The translations under genes were made by a program, and so were the position numbers. A stretch of DNA of 64,000 nt from Apostichopus japonicus (lineage: Eukaryota; Echinodermata; Holothuroidea; Aspidochirotida; Stichopodidae): NCBI RefSeq assembly GCF_037975245.1, contig NC_092571.1, positions 4,047,001 to 4,111,000 on the forward strand, written 5' to 3'. Below, piece by piece: positions 11,593 through 25,200 of the stretch. The notes under the pieces are model-generated. The model was not told the origin of the DNA. It searched no databases and saw only the letters and a program-made list of their open reading frames with translations. Numbering within the stretch: position 1 is the stretch's first letter; every line of letters begins with the position of its first letter.

Positions 11593-11975
11593 TGATGATT
11601 AAGTTGCTTATGATATGAGAAGAAAGAAACCGTGATATTTTATGTCACTACGGGGTGTAATCATTCCTGCTATTGAACCATTAAGGTAACTTCATGTAAA
11701 GTTTCTGTTCTCTTCACTTGTACAGTACACAATTAGTCGCTCACAAACCTTTGATGAACACCGTCTGCGCATCTGTTCCCTTTGAAGGGACTCCTGACAC
11801 ATCATCTAACTAACACCCCCCTAACAAACTGTTGGAGCATATGGCTGATAAAAAGAGGTCAGAAATAGCATGCGGTAATAATTGTACATGCAGACAAGGG
11901 TTAAAGAATTGGTGTCATACACAGCTATTTAAACAAATTTCTTTTTTCCTGTATTCTAATATCAGCATATTTCAC
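11593..11975. repeat. Direct duplication, copy 1 (pairs with 12808-13175)
   Basis: About 380 bp collinear with 12808-13175, including GTGTAATCATTCCTG, GTCGCTCACAAACCTTTGA and GTACATGCAGACAA segments. Both copies are non-coding as far as can be read. Confidence 0.75.
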
Positions 11976-12807
11976 GGAAATACATTGTCGCCCCTTCGGA
12001 CGTGCAAAGCAATTTAGTTCAGTATATTACCTTATCAAATTTCCTTTCAAACAGTTGAGTTAAAAGTAAACAAATCTTGCCTGGATTTCGGCTTTGTTTT
12101 TTGCATGTGGTTAATAATATGTTTTTGCCTAATCAGACTTTTATGGCATATATTCCCTTTGCTTTTGCTCTATTTATTGCATGGAATTGCTTAATTATTG
12201 GAAAAGACATTGCAAATTCGTGTAATATGACTACATGACAATTCTCGTTAAGTGACTATATTTGTTATTCTCTCAAGAACAGACTATGGTTACATATAGA
12301 AGGGACAGATGGACATACAGCTTAATTGTACAATAGAATAATGGAAAATAGCAAATTTAGACAGAATAGAGAGAGAGGGGTAAGATGAAAGGGATAGGCT
12401 GGTAAAGGATTAAACGACGACAAAACTGAGACTATCAATAATGGAGCTCAGCATACGACATCTGAATGTGATGAACTTACACTCCAGTATTTGTGTGCGT
12501 GTGTTGAAATGCGCTTTAGTAAAGTACAAGAAATACATGAAATTTGACAGCTTCCGCGAACTACCCCTAACCTTTTCCCTTGAGTTAAACTGGGGCGCCT
12601 TCCCCATTTCAGCTGGCTTTTACTCCAGTTAATAACAGTGTCCCAACCGCTCCAATGTCATACCTTCAGAATTGTAGGTGGGGTACCCCTGTGCAAATCC
12701 AAAATTGATACCAAGTCGGTAAAAACTCGGATCCGAAGTCAGCGAGGTTTCACATCTATGGACGTAGACTAGAAATGAAAACAAAAGTCGTTCTTTCTGT
12801 TTCCTGT

Positions 12808-13175
12808 TACGTGATGATTAAGTTGTTGAGAAACTAACAAAGAAATTACTATGATATTTACTGTCACTACGAAGTGTAATCATTCCTGTTATTGGACCAT
12901 CTAGCTTACCTCATGTGAAGTTTCTGTTCTTTCAGTTGTACAGTACACAGTTAGTCGCTCACAAACCTTTGACGAACACCATGTGTTGCATATGTTCCCT
13001 GCGAAGGGACTCCTGGTACATCATCTAACTATAACACCGCCATAACAAACTGTTGGAACCTATGATTGACACAAATAGGTCAGAAATAACATGTAGGAAT
13101 AAGTGTACATGCAGACAACGGTTAAAGAACTGGTGCCACACACAACTGTTAAAACAAATTTCTCTCTTCATGTAT
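12808..13175. repeat. Direct duplication, copy 2
   Basis: Second copy of the 11593-11975 segment, same orientation, roughly 80 percent alike by eye, separated by about 830 bp. No terminal repeats or target duplications were identified. Confidence 0.75.
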
Positions 13176-15391
13176 TCAACTGTTGATATGACGTTTATAG
13201 TACTATTACGTCCAGAACATTATATGTACAGAACTGGCAGTTAGTGTTAACTAACGATTTATCTTAACTCATATTGGACGCAGATATTTCATAACTTCAT
13301 TCGAGGGTTCAGCTAAACGTTTACTAACCAATCATCACACCTCTTTATTATTTTTTACATGTAATGGTACACTAACCAAAGTAATCTAGGCCCGTTACAT
13401 GCCTTCTATGTACTTGTATCATGACTGACCCATTATCAATATAAACATTTGCATGGCCAAATCTCTCATATTCACACACAATTACTGGTTTCTAAGTACT
13501 AATGTAAGTACAATTCGTCACACAAAAGCTCAATTTCGCAATGAATATAATCATAACCGCTGACGTAGAAATTTGGGTCTAAATTTGCGAGCGTGTTGTT
13601 ATATTAAAATTGAAGTTACCACATACGTTCGTAATTGATGTCTCGCGATCTGTAAAACCTGGCTTCCTTCTTTGTTTCCGCTATTCTCTGGCTTTTGCTT
13701 GTACTCAATTTGTTACAGGTTGTATGCTTTCTTTTCTAAAGCCAGCGAGATTTTGACGCCGTCAAAAGTGTTTTGGACATTGCTTTCTCTCTTTATATAA
13801 AAATCCACTTAAATATCATTTAACGTCAACTAGTTGTACATATTTATACAACTCTACCCAGCATAATATGATTTTAGTTAATCAATGTTATCACGTGCAC
13901 ATAAATTGACACTTTATCGGCGACGTGGTACGCCGCTTTAACTTTTAAGTATTATTGGGTCAATTTAATCCCTGACATTTGTGTCAGTTCCACGTTTCTG
14001 TTTGTTTAGCGATAAAAAAGAAAGGGGGAATACAGTTATGAATGCAACCACACCTGCCCCACTCGAATGTATAATTGCCAAGAATGTTTTCGTTTCCCCC
14101 TTTCCTTCTCCTGTAAGTTCCCGGTAAACCCCTGTTCCCCTCCCTCGTTACTCCCGTTGTTCCTTCCCTACCCCTTTTCTCTGCCCCACCCCTACCGATC
14201 GGTTTGAAGTTGTTCAGTAGGTTCAGAATAAACCCAAAAGAGAAAAGTAAAATCTAAGTAATAGTTGCTGAAACCTCCAGTTCACTAAAGGGTATTCCAT
14301 CATCGTTATGTGATCAATTTCACATTAGCTTAAATAGATCCTTTATATAATAAAGATGAGATATGTGCAATTTAAAAAAGATTCCGATGCAATCTTCTCC
14401 AAACAGTCGTTTTGTGTGTGCTGGTTCCCCTAGCTTTCGACTCTATTGTACGCATAAAGCGTTTAGTTAGTCATGTGTGTGGTTTTTGTTAGTTTCTTGC
14501 AATAATAAGCTTTCATATTGGAATGTATAGTTTATATTATGATGGACGTATATAAAAACGATAGTTAATCGAAACAATTTAGGCTTCCTAAAGCGTTTAA
14601 GTACGGCAGATTTTCAACCCCGCATGTAACAAAATAACAATAGCGAATCAATTTGAGCATAGACACTATGATGATAAATATTGCCACAACATAATTGCTC
14701 TTCGAGTACATGGTGTGCAGATTACCGCCATGAGTTGGGGTTTCTGAGCTTCAACTGGGGATCGAATAACAAAAATTCATGCAGTAACCTAAACCAGAAG
14801 TAAACAAGGCATGAACGAATTGACGATTCTCATTCAGTGTAGGAAAGTACGATTTTGTAAACGGCCAATTAATGATGCGAAATAAAACTATATCCATTCT
14901 AAAAAAAATAAAGCCGAGATTTAAGCCCTCAAAAGAGAGATAGTAAGAAAACTGCAATTGCATAGTGTCCGTTTGTTGAAAAACATACTTCCAAAATTCT
15001 TTCCACAATTAGTTGATGGAGTACCTGCAGCAGCTCTAATTCTAATTTCTTAGCTGGACTGGCAGGACGACCTCTTCTCAATCGAATATACTTACTGGAC
15101 TGGGATTGATATTGAAGAAGGGGAGGGAGCTGTTTAAATTATAATTTGTGGCTAACTATATGCTTTCGGCGTCGGCAGAATTTTGATTTTTAAAATGTGA
15201 TCTATTCTTGTTTAAAATCTAAAATATCATCGTGGTAACATTCGAGTGTACCGTGGTAGTCCAAGCAATCAGCTAGTACATTTTGCGGGTAGGACATGTC
15301 AGTTGAAAACTTCTTACTATGCTCTAGCGGCCTTGTAATGTGACAAATTCAGTGTGTAAAATGGACAAGAGCAGTTAATTGTGGTACGATT
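13176..15391. other. Intergenic, nothing recognised
   Basis: AT-rich sequence without a convincing ORF, repeat array or transposon end. A pyrimidine-rich patch at about 14090-14200 is the only compositional feature. Confidence 0.5.
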
Positions 15392-17305
15392 GCTACATAT
15401 CTGTAATACATTAACTCTAAAGAAACCCATCGTTGCTAGAGATAAATGTCATAAACAATGGTAAACAGCTAAGAACATCTTAGCTACATGTCTGTAATAC
15501 ATGAACCCAACACAAACACAACCATTTCTAGAGATAACTGACATGAACAATTGAAAACAGCTAATAACATCTTAGCTACATGTCTGTAATACATGAACCC
15601 AACACAAACACAACCATTTCTAGAGATAACTGTCATGAACAATGGTAAACAGCTAATAACATCTTAGCTACATGTCTGTAATACATGAACTCAACACAAT
15701 CCCAATCATTGCTAAAGAGGTAACTGCCATAAACAATGGAAAACAGCTATTAACATCTTAGCTACATGTCTGTAATACATGAACCCAACACAAACACAAC
15801 CATTTCTAGAGATAACTGTCATGAACAATGGTAAACAGCTAATAACATCTTAGCTACATGTCTGTAATACATGAACTCAACACAATCCCAATCATTGCTA
15901 AAGAGGTAACTGCCATAAACAATGGAAAACAGCTATTAACATCTTAGCTACATGTCTGTAATACATGAACCCAACACAAACACAACCATTTCTAGAGATA
16001 ACTGTCATGAACAATGGTAAACAGCTAATAACATCTTAGCTACATGTCTGTAATACATGAACCCAACACAAACACAACCATTTCTAGAGATAACTGTCAT
16101 GAACAATGGTAAACAGCTAATAACATCTTAGCTACATGTCTGTAATACATGAACTCAACACAATCCCAATCATTGCTAAAGAGGTAACTGCCATAAACAA
16201 TGGAAAACAGCTATTAACATCTTAGCTACATGTCTGTAATACATGAACCCAACACAAACACAACCATTTCTAGAGATAACTGTCATGAACAATGGTAAAC
16301 AGCTAATAACATCTTAGCTACATGTCTGTAATACATGAACTCAACACAATCCCAATCATTGCTAAAGAGGTAACTGCCATAAACAATGGAAAACAGCTAT
16401 TAACATCTTAGCTACATGTCTGTAATACATGAACCCAACACAATCCCAACCATTGCTAGAGATAACTGTCATGAACAATGGTAAACAGCTAATAATATCT
16501 TAGCTAAAAGTCTGTAATACATGAACCAACACAAACTCAACAATTTCTAAGGATAACTGTCATGAACAATTGAAAACAGCTAATAACATCTTAGCTACAT
16601 GTATGTAATACATGAACCCAACACAATCCCAATCATTGATAGAGATAACTGTCATGAACAATGGTAAACAGCTAATAACTTCTTAGTTAAATGTCTGTTA
16701 TACATGAACCCAACACAATCCCAACCATTTCTAGAGATAACTGACATGAACAATTGAAACTAGCTAAGAACATCTTAGCTAAAAGTCTGTAATACATGGA
16801 CCAACACAAACTCAACAATTTCTAAAGATAACTGCATGTCATGAACAATTGAAAACAGCTAATAACATCTTAGCTACATGTATGTAATACATGAACCCAA
16901 CAAAATCCCAATCATTGCTAGAGAGAACTGTCATGAACAATTGAAAACAGCTAAGAACATCTTAACTACATGTCTGTTATACATGAACCCAACACAAACC
17001 CAATCATTGCTAGAGAAAACTTTCATGAACAATGGTAAACAGCTAAGAACTTCTTAGTTAAATGTCTGTAATACATGAACCAACACAAACACAACCATTT
17101 CTAGAGATAACTGACATGAACAATTGAAAATAGCTAAGAACACCTTAGCTACATGTCTGTAATACATGAACCCAACACAAACCCAATCATTGCTAGAGAT
17201 AACCGTCATGAGCAATGGTAAACAGCTAATAACATCTCAGCTACACATCAGTAATACATTAACCCAACACAAACCCAACCATTTCTAGAGATGACTGTAA
17301 TGATA
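15392..17305. repeat. 92-94 bp minisatellite with higher-order repeat
   Basis: About 21 units beginning around CTTAGCTACATGTCTGTAAT. Two variants differ in the middle: type A (CACAAACACAACCATTTCTA) and type B (CACAATCCCAATCATTGCTA, with an extra AG). From 15479 the order A A B A B occurs twice, a five-unit period of 464 bp (for example 15571 and 16035). Units after about 16400 are more diverged. Confidence 0.92.
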
Positions 17306-18367
17306 CTGATCTCATATCTGATGGAACTTCATCCTGATCGGCCCATCATAAATGGGCACATAAATTTTATGTCACTATAAAGTAGCATTTATGCTAGCAT
17401 TAATTCGCGACTTTTGTCCACTACTGCCACCATATTCGTGATCGGTGGTCAAATAGCATTTGTCGGGTCGACCAATTGAAAAAAATAGTAAGATTATTTT
17501 ACACACCAAGGGCATTGGAATCATAACATTATCCGGGCCTTTGACGTTTTGCAGCTTTTTATGATGTAATGTTCCATGATCCTCTACTTTCTTTCGGTCT
17601 TTTTTAGTTATTCCGACCACTATCCAGATCAATGCCTTCATGCGTGTTCAAAACGATCCCTGTGCAACTTCTGTATATCCGTTTGGGTCATCCGATAATG
17701 GAATTAAGGATTGCAACGCAAACCAAGATGTAGACACTTCGGTGCCATGTGTGTGTTAATGAATATAATACCAATGTTCATTGAGTCACAGAAAAATGAT
17801 CTACATCCGGTAGGGTCCAGTTTCTATTAATATCAAGCGACTATACATCGATGTCACTCTTTTGGATGAATATTCAGAAAGTTGATGGTCACATCTTCTT
17901 TTAGAAGTTATATAGCCAAAGCTAGCCTCAGCCCAATCAGCAATCTTGAACAGGAAGTATAACGTACGCTAACATCCCTCATATGAATTGCTCACTCGCC
18001 GTTTGACGTTATCTCAACCATATATTATAACATACCTTCTTTATTGTTTTCATTCTTACATAATAGTACCTTTTCCGTATTGGATATCACTCTCGCAAAG
18101 TATAGGACACATTAGGCACATAAAGGTTTCCAAGTATTGGCATGTTAGCATGTCACAGTTTATGGGGAGAAAACGAGTGTTCGATCTGTTACAATTTGGG
18201 AAAGGATAACGTGTAAGACTGGATGATATGTCTTCAATATCATTAACATAAAAAGTAACAATACAACAGCCGTGATTTTAGTCATTGGTTTTAATTGTTA
18301 TTTATTCCAGATTTTAGGTGAAGTAAAACATACTACTCTAAGAAATATAAAGTAATTAGAAAAGTTT
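17306..18367. other. Intergenic 3' flank of arylsulfatase, nothing recognised
   Basis: No gene, repeat array or transposon terminus seen between the minisatellite and the candidate polyadenylation signal of the arylsulfatase gene. Confidence 0.5.
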
Positions 18368-18373
18368 TTTATT
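18368..18373 (-). promoter_or_regulatory. Candidate arylsulfatase polyadenylation signal
   Basis: TTTATT on plus is AATAAA on the coding strand, about 220 bp after the stop codon at 18590-18592. Another AATAAA lies at 18301-18306. Position fits a short 3' UTR; no transcript evidence. Confidence 0.45.
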
Positions 18374-18589
18374 GAAGTGAAGAAATAGTTACGTATGGGA
18401 AATTATGTTACGAAGTATATCGAAACTGCTGTGGGCCATAGACAGAGTCTGTTAGATTACATTCTTGTTCCTGCCATCGAACTGACACTATTAGTCAGTG
18501 TTATAATTCGTCCTTTAAATCGCTGTATCATGCATGTTTTATGAAGACTAAAACGCTTTGATATGAGGAGAGGTACGAGTTACATTGCA

Positions 18590-19209
18590 TTAAGGCCAAT
18601 TACATATACAATTAGTGAGAGGGTTACAGCAAGGATACGTATTGTTCAATACATCATCCATTAATGGGGGCGCTCTGATTATAGTCTCTTCATGTTGCTC
18701 AATCAATGTTTCTATATCATCTAATAGCTCCTTATATAGAGTAGAATCTAAGGGAAATGATTCGGTGGGGTCGGACAGCAATTCGAAAATTAGAGGAGGG
18801 TCATGGTAATCTACGCACTCCAAAGAGACATTGTTTTCGTCGCAATAGTAAGATGTAGTCATTGGATAGACAAAAGGTTGGCAAAGACGTCCAAAATATT
18901 GAACCGGTCGGTCATCCTGTGTAAGGAAATGAACCTTGTAATCACCAAATCGTACTGCGAATAGAACATCCCGATTATAAAACATGACAAAGTCACGTGA
19001 TGATGGTCCTTTGCCCAGGAGAGCGTTGACATTATTCATTCCGTCATATTCCCTATCATCGGCTAGACGTCCTCCAGCCAGGTCAATGAATGTCGGAAGT
19101 AAGTCCAGGGCGCTGAATATTTCATGAGACACACCTGGTTCTATTACACCTGGCCAGTATGTTATCAGTGGAACTCGGTAACCTCCCTCGAAAGAGTTGG
19201 TCTTTCCTC
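18590..19209 (-). CDS. Arylsulfatase exon 6: C-terminal region
   Basis: Acceptor GTCTGTTTTAG. It encodes [20 protein letters not shown], the [15 protein letters not shown] segment, the C-terminal beta-sheet subdomain ([15 protein letters not shown]) and a Cys-rich end before TAA at 18590-18592. K302 binds the sulfate in ARSA-type enzymes. Confidence 0.93.
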
Positions 19210-22200
19210 CTAAAACAGACAATAAAGCAGTATCATAATCAATTTGATCCACGAATAAAGTGCGAAGTATTTCTCTATTCATTTAAGAAGTAACATTTAG
19301 GTTGATCAAAATTGTTATAGTGAATATGAATGTAACGAAGTGTAGAAAGTTCAAATCCTGACAAATACTAATTTAAAAGCGAATCTTAGCCATATCGCAT
19401 AGGCCTATATGCAGTTAAGGAATGCCTAGATGCAAAACGGTGTTATATTTCTCCATTTTGTAGGTTACAATAATCCTTTAAAAAAGACCCAAAAATACTT
19501 TCCAGAAGCAACACTTGATTAAACTGAGGAAAGTTAAAAACGTAAACAAACATAGGCAAAACTATATGTTTTAGACTGGATTTTAATTAGTTTTTCAAGA
19601 ATTTTGTGACAACATGCTTGAAAAATTGGAGAAAAAAACATATAAAATCCACTAAAACATATGTGTTCAATAACACGAGCACATGTCATGACTACGAGAG
19701 TAGGAGCCTACGCAGTTCGCTGCTTCTGGCAACCACACCATCAATTATATTTTTAGTGCAAGTTTGGACAAGATTCTTTTTCCCACAGACATCAACATGA
19801 ACGCTTCAAGATGTTCTTGTGTCATTGTACTTCTCAAAGGGGTTTTTGATTCTCTTCAAGGCAGAGAAAGAACGTACACATGCCACTTGTGACACAGGTA
19901 GCGTTACCAGCAGCTTGTAGGCAAGCCCAATGCTCTTGTAAGCATCGGTGAATAGGTTCAACTTGAGGAGCACCTAGTAGCAGCAGAGATCGAGGACAGT
20001 CTTTACATGACTGATTCCCACAGTTAAAAATTTATTTCTACACAGCCCGTCTGTATTCTATTAACTTCTGTGAAAATGTGCTGTAAATTTTACCAGGCTC
20101 CCCAGTCCACTTTAAGGGACTACTCGCTCCTCCATGCTTCAAATACGAATTATGTCGGACATAAATTGACCAATCAGGTGAGCGAATCTCGATGCTTATT
20201 TATGCGGTACATTAATCGTATTTATATACCGCATAAATCCGAAGTATGTAATACATTAATCCGGATTCAGGAGTCTTCGAAGCTCAGCATAACGTTATGT
20301 TCTTCGAAGTTTAACACAGCGGTCCAAAGCATTGCGAACAAACATCGGATTGTGTCGGATTGGGAGTCAACATTTGTCAATAACCTACAAGGATCGTTCG
20401 CTTCTACACGAAAATCACTCAGATATTGTACTTTGCTTTTATACAGCAGAAATAACTGCGCTGCTTTCACGCCACAGCAAGAGGGATTAACACTAACAAG
20501 GGGTTGCGGGTGGGGAGGGGGGGGGGAGGGATCACTTCACTATTTACAAGGGTAAATCCTTCTTTTTTCATGTTCTGTATAAGCCACTACAATAATGTGT
20601 TTTTTAAGCTTTCATCATCGGTTTTATGCTTGGATGTTTAACAATACTTTTAACAGTATTTTACCGCCTCAAAACGACAAAGCTATTTCACAGACACAGT
20701 GGTTAACGCCGGTACCTTTCAATCATAAGGTCCCGAGTTCAAGTCACTTCCAAGATCAATGTATGTCGTCCGTGTTACAGAGTTGCTGACAATTGACAAT
20801 TCATAATCATGGACGTTAACTATGAATCTAAGAGACTGACTTTGGTCAGCTTGCGGCTTTGATAAGCCAATGAGGCTTCTTCGCGAGTTCCTGCTTGCAG
20901 GAGGATCTAAAATACATACCTAAATACACACCCACACACACACACATACACACCCACACAAACATATATATATATATCATAACTATTTACCTCGAAAAAT
21001 TCCCGGATCGCCTCCTTCGATGCAATACTCCAGCTGTGGACCGTTGTCGGACATGAATACGATAAGTGTGTTGTGTTCGATTCCTTGAGCGCGAACTTCA
21101 TCAACGATACTCTGTACTTCCCAGCTGAGTTCATTTATAACATCCCCATAAACACCTTAAATAGAAGTAAACACAATAGAAAAAACTCCAAGTACTCCTC
21201 AATCCATTGTGATAAGAAAATCAATCAACTCCTATTAACGTTTATCCTCTCTGTTCCTTTCCTTTGTTAATGCTACCATTACTCAGCCAATTATTTCCTA
21301 ACTACACCCCTGACTTGCTGTCTTGACTTAATAAACTATTTCTAGGGATTAGTTTACTAAGTTTAATGTATATCGAGTTTTAATAGACGAAACATAGTAT
21401 TCTCTAAGAAAACGGCTATATTTTAGTAACCAAAAGTTTATGTATCTATATGACAGTGGAGTAGCCAGGGGGTGGGGTAGGTGGGGATTGGCAGGCTTAT
21501 CCCCTAAAATTCGAATACTGTATACGGAACGGCACGTTATACTATCAGACTAAAATACTTTAATACAACAAATAAAGTGATAATAATGTATTTGGTCAAC
21601 CAACAGGTCTGTTACTTAAAGGTAGCCTCTCACTGAAAGAAACTTTCGGTAAGGGGGGAAATTACTACCCCTCACACCACGAACACTGCGCACGGCCTGC
21701 GCACAGGTTTCATTTTTTTTCTGTTATAGTAAGGTTTAACAATTGAGATGTAGTGAATAGTCACCTCTGTTTGAAGACCCCTTAAATCGTCTCGAGGAGA
21801 ACATTGGTATGTGAGGATGCATGGCAGCATAGTAGAAAAAGAAAGGCCTTTCTTTGCTATTCCGTATGAATGTGAGGGCGTCCTCTACAAAGGCGATGCT
21901 TAGGTTTTCATGGTAATAAGGTTGCTGGATTATTTCATCGCCGTACATCAGGGCGCATGAAGTTTGCGTCTGATTGCCATATCTCTGCAGTGCACAAATA
22001 GGTAATATATTTGGTTATTAACACATAGTATGAAGAATACCATGTAAACCTTTTAGAATGTAAGTCAATTAAGCTGTACGTTTATCTAAATGTCGAGTTT
22101 TCGTTGAACGGATAACGAAAACAAGTAAACAAAAGATTGAACGATTGATTAACATAACAAAAGGGCAGAACTTAACCTCTAAGCGATCGTAATTTTTCGA

Positions 22201-22215
22201 AATTTACTTGAAGGA

Positions 22216-22251
<36 letters not shown>

Positions 22252-25200
22252 ATGAAAATCGTAATGAGTTGGAAAATCAAGAACAGTGAAAAAACTTTCA
22301 GCCTCCACCGGGATTCGAACCACGGGCCTCCCGCTCTGTACGCGGACACCCTAACCACTAGGCTATGGACGCTGATTGTATGTCCAGAGGTTCGAAACCG
22401 GTAAGGAAGATCGTAATTCCACTGTAGGCGTTTGTCACCTATATCGAACAATACTAGTTCTGTTTTTGGTGACATATTTTGCCCTACTCTAGAGATCAAA
22501 CATGATGCTATCCAACTCGAAAATCATTTGTGATTCCTAAAGCCGGATCTCGAAAGAGATACTTTGAACAGACTGTTATATATATATATATATATATATA
22601 TATTACTTTTGAACAGGATATAGGCCTATCATCTTCGTCTGCCAGTATTATTCACCAGTGAAGGTATCAATGTTTGCTCAGTTCTGCGAAGTATGTTGTG
22701 TTTCTAAACACGTTATTCTTGGAAAGTTTTAAATACATTCTTCACTTATAGACATTTCCATAAATAGTATGTCATGTCACCGTACACCAGTCTCTTCACA
22801 GGAGTAACTTCCTCCAAATGGTATCATATGACCAACAAAATCGAAGCCCTGAGTACTCGGGATGTACGTGAAGTCGTTGTAAGTATATCTGTTAATTCCT
22901 GCAGAAGAGATATTGATATCCTTAAAGGTAATAAAGTTATATTTCTGTAAAAACCTATGTACCTGGCGTCTTTTGGTACAACCGTGCATACATGGAACAG
23001 AGAAAGTTAAAGTATGATTAAATGCCCCTCCCCCGTTCACCCACCCCCCTTGTGATATGCCATGTAAATGTGATTGCATTGGAAGCTGATACCAACATAG
23101 ATAATAACCAACAGATGAACAGGCCTTGTTATGTCAAAGGTCCGGTGTTCTTTAATTATAACCCAATCCACTTGAGCATAGTTAAATATAATTACATCTT
23201 GGCTTACCTAAACTCTTGTATGTCAATGCTACATTGATATTATTGTCTAAAGCAATAATTGTGATATTTACCCAAATGCCACTTCCCCACCATACCAGTT
23301 GTGTAGCCCTTTTCCTTCAGCGCTTCTGCTATTGTGATTTCCCAGTGAGGGAGACCTCTACTACAGTTTGTCAACCAGACTCTAAAGTCGTTACCCCAGG
23401 CACCCGTACGAATTGGTAACCGTCCTGGAAGAAGAAAGAAGAAATGAAAGATGGAGAAGACAACAATGACAACGGACAACCATTGGTTCTCGAACATTCT
23501 ACATGGGATTTGCTATGAGATGTGACAGACAGCCAGTGTCACGGTACATGCTAGGTTATCACATGTCCCAAAGTACTGTTCAAATGGACCATAGGTTTTA
23601 ATTGTTTGAACACGGGTAAACACTGTACATTTTAAAGAAATCTCGTTAATTTGCGAGAGATAGTGCGCAAGCGTAAGATCATCCAACGTTGTTATACCGA
23701 CAACGGATATGTTGCAACGGAATGCTTGAGATGTGGCTGCGATACCACACCACATGTTTTGCGGCCTCAACAGATGTGCTGCGATACCTCACCACAGAAA
23801 TATAATTGCATTCCCTTGCAATTCAATGTGAAGTGCATGTCTAACGAACAAATGAAGAGTTGGCGTAATTGTCTTAGTTGTCTTAGTGTCTTAGCGTCTC
23901 AGTGTCTTATTGTCTTAGTTGTCTTAGTGCACGACGCCTTGTTTCACTTAGACCGCATGCTCTTACTCGATTTGATTTGTAGGTACAGCTGCGATATTAG
24001 TGTATACTGAAAAAATAAACTAGTCAATATTGCCACGGACTAACGTTAAATTAGTCTGTAACGTTAGTCAATGCACACGGACTAGCAAAAATCTTCGTTT
24101 CATCGCTGCTTCTTAGTCAGTTTACACTGACTAAGGAAAATATAATCGCAGCTTAGTCGGTGGCGACGGACTAAGGTATTTTAACCCACTTCGATTCACT
24201 TCAATTTGGAAACCGAGAAACCTACTGGAAAATGTTGGTTAGGACTTCAGATACAAGGGATGGGCATTGCCAGTAATTTCTTATTGGTGGGGTACCCCTG
24301 CCAGTAGACCCCCAATATAACCAAGTTAACCCTAACCCTGACCCTAACCCTATCATTTTCCAGTAATTTTTCAACTGGTTATCTCATAAGCTGACCTAGG
24401 TCAATGAAGGAATGGGCATTTTGGGGGTCTACTGGCAGGGGTACCCCCCTCCCCCAATATAAATTACTGTAAATGCCCATCCCTTACATATGAAGTGATA
24501 CCATTTTCCAGTAGTTTTCAACTGGTTACATCATGAGCTCATCTAGGTCAATGGGGGATGGGCATTTTGGGGGTCTACTGGCAGGGGTACCCCACCAATA
24601 AAAATTACTGGCAATGCCCATCAGTTGTATCTGAAGTCCTAACCAACATTTTCCAGTAGGTTTCAAGCGGTTACCTCATGAGCTGACCTAGGTCAGCCTT
24701 GAGGGGTCAATTATAGATCACTGGCAGGGGTACCCCACCACCAATAATTACTGGCAATGGCCATTTCTTGCTCTTGGGGCCATACCTGACACATTGTACT
24801 TACTTTGATGTGTTACCATGAAAACTGATCTGGGTTAGCTATCGGGTGACTTTAAAATTGCTCTCCCAGCCACACCCACCACAGTCGGTTTGACAGTCGT
24901 CTGGTTTCATATACAGGAATGCACTGTGAACATTGTGATGTACAAGGCAATTGGTTACCTTCCCAGCTAACCAAACCCTCTGGGCTCCCGGTCTATTGGG
25001 ACCATTATTAACATGATTAACATAATTATTAAGCTTTGAAAAATAACTTGGTGTTATGCTGTTCAAAGCTGATAATTATTTGGTAAAGCTGCTATTCCTG
25101 GCTTATAATTTGAGGGACCTAGATTTAAATGTATACCTCCCAATATGTTATAAAATTTTAATGTAAATGTATGTTTATGATAATGTGAGTTATCATGTGC

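Noticed and set aside
20905-21134. Minus-strand frame starting [10 protein letters not shown] in the exon 5 region
   Set aside because: It is the wrong frame of arylsulfatase exon 5; the correct frame gives VFMSDNGPQ.
21463-21500. CAGTGGAGTAGCCAGGGGG as the start of another hAT-type element
   Set aside because: No matching right end or target duplication could be found downstream; at most a truncated relic.
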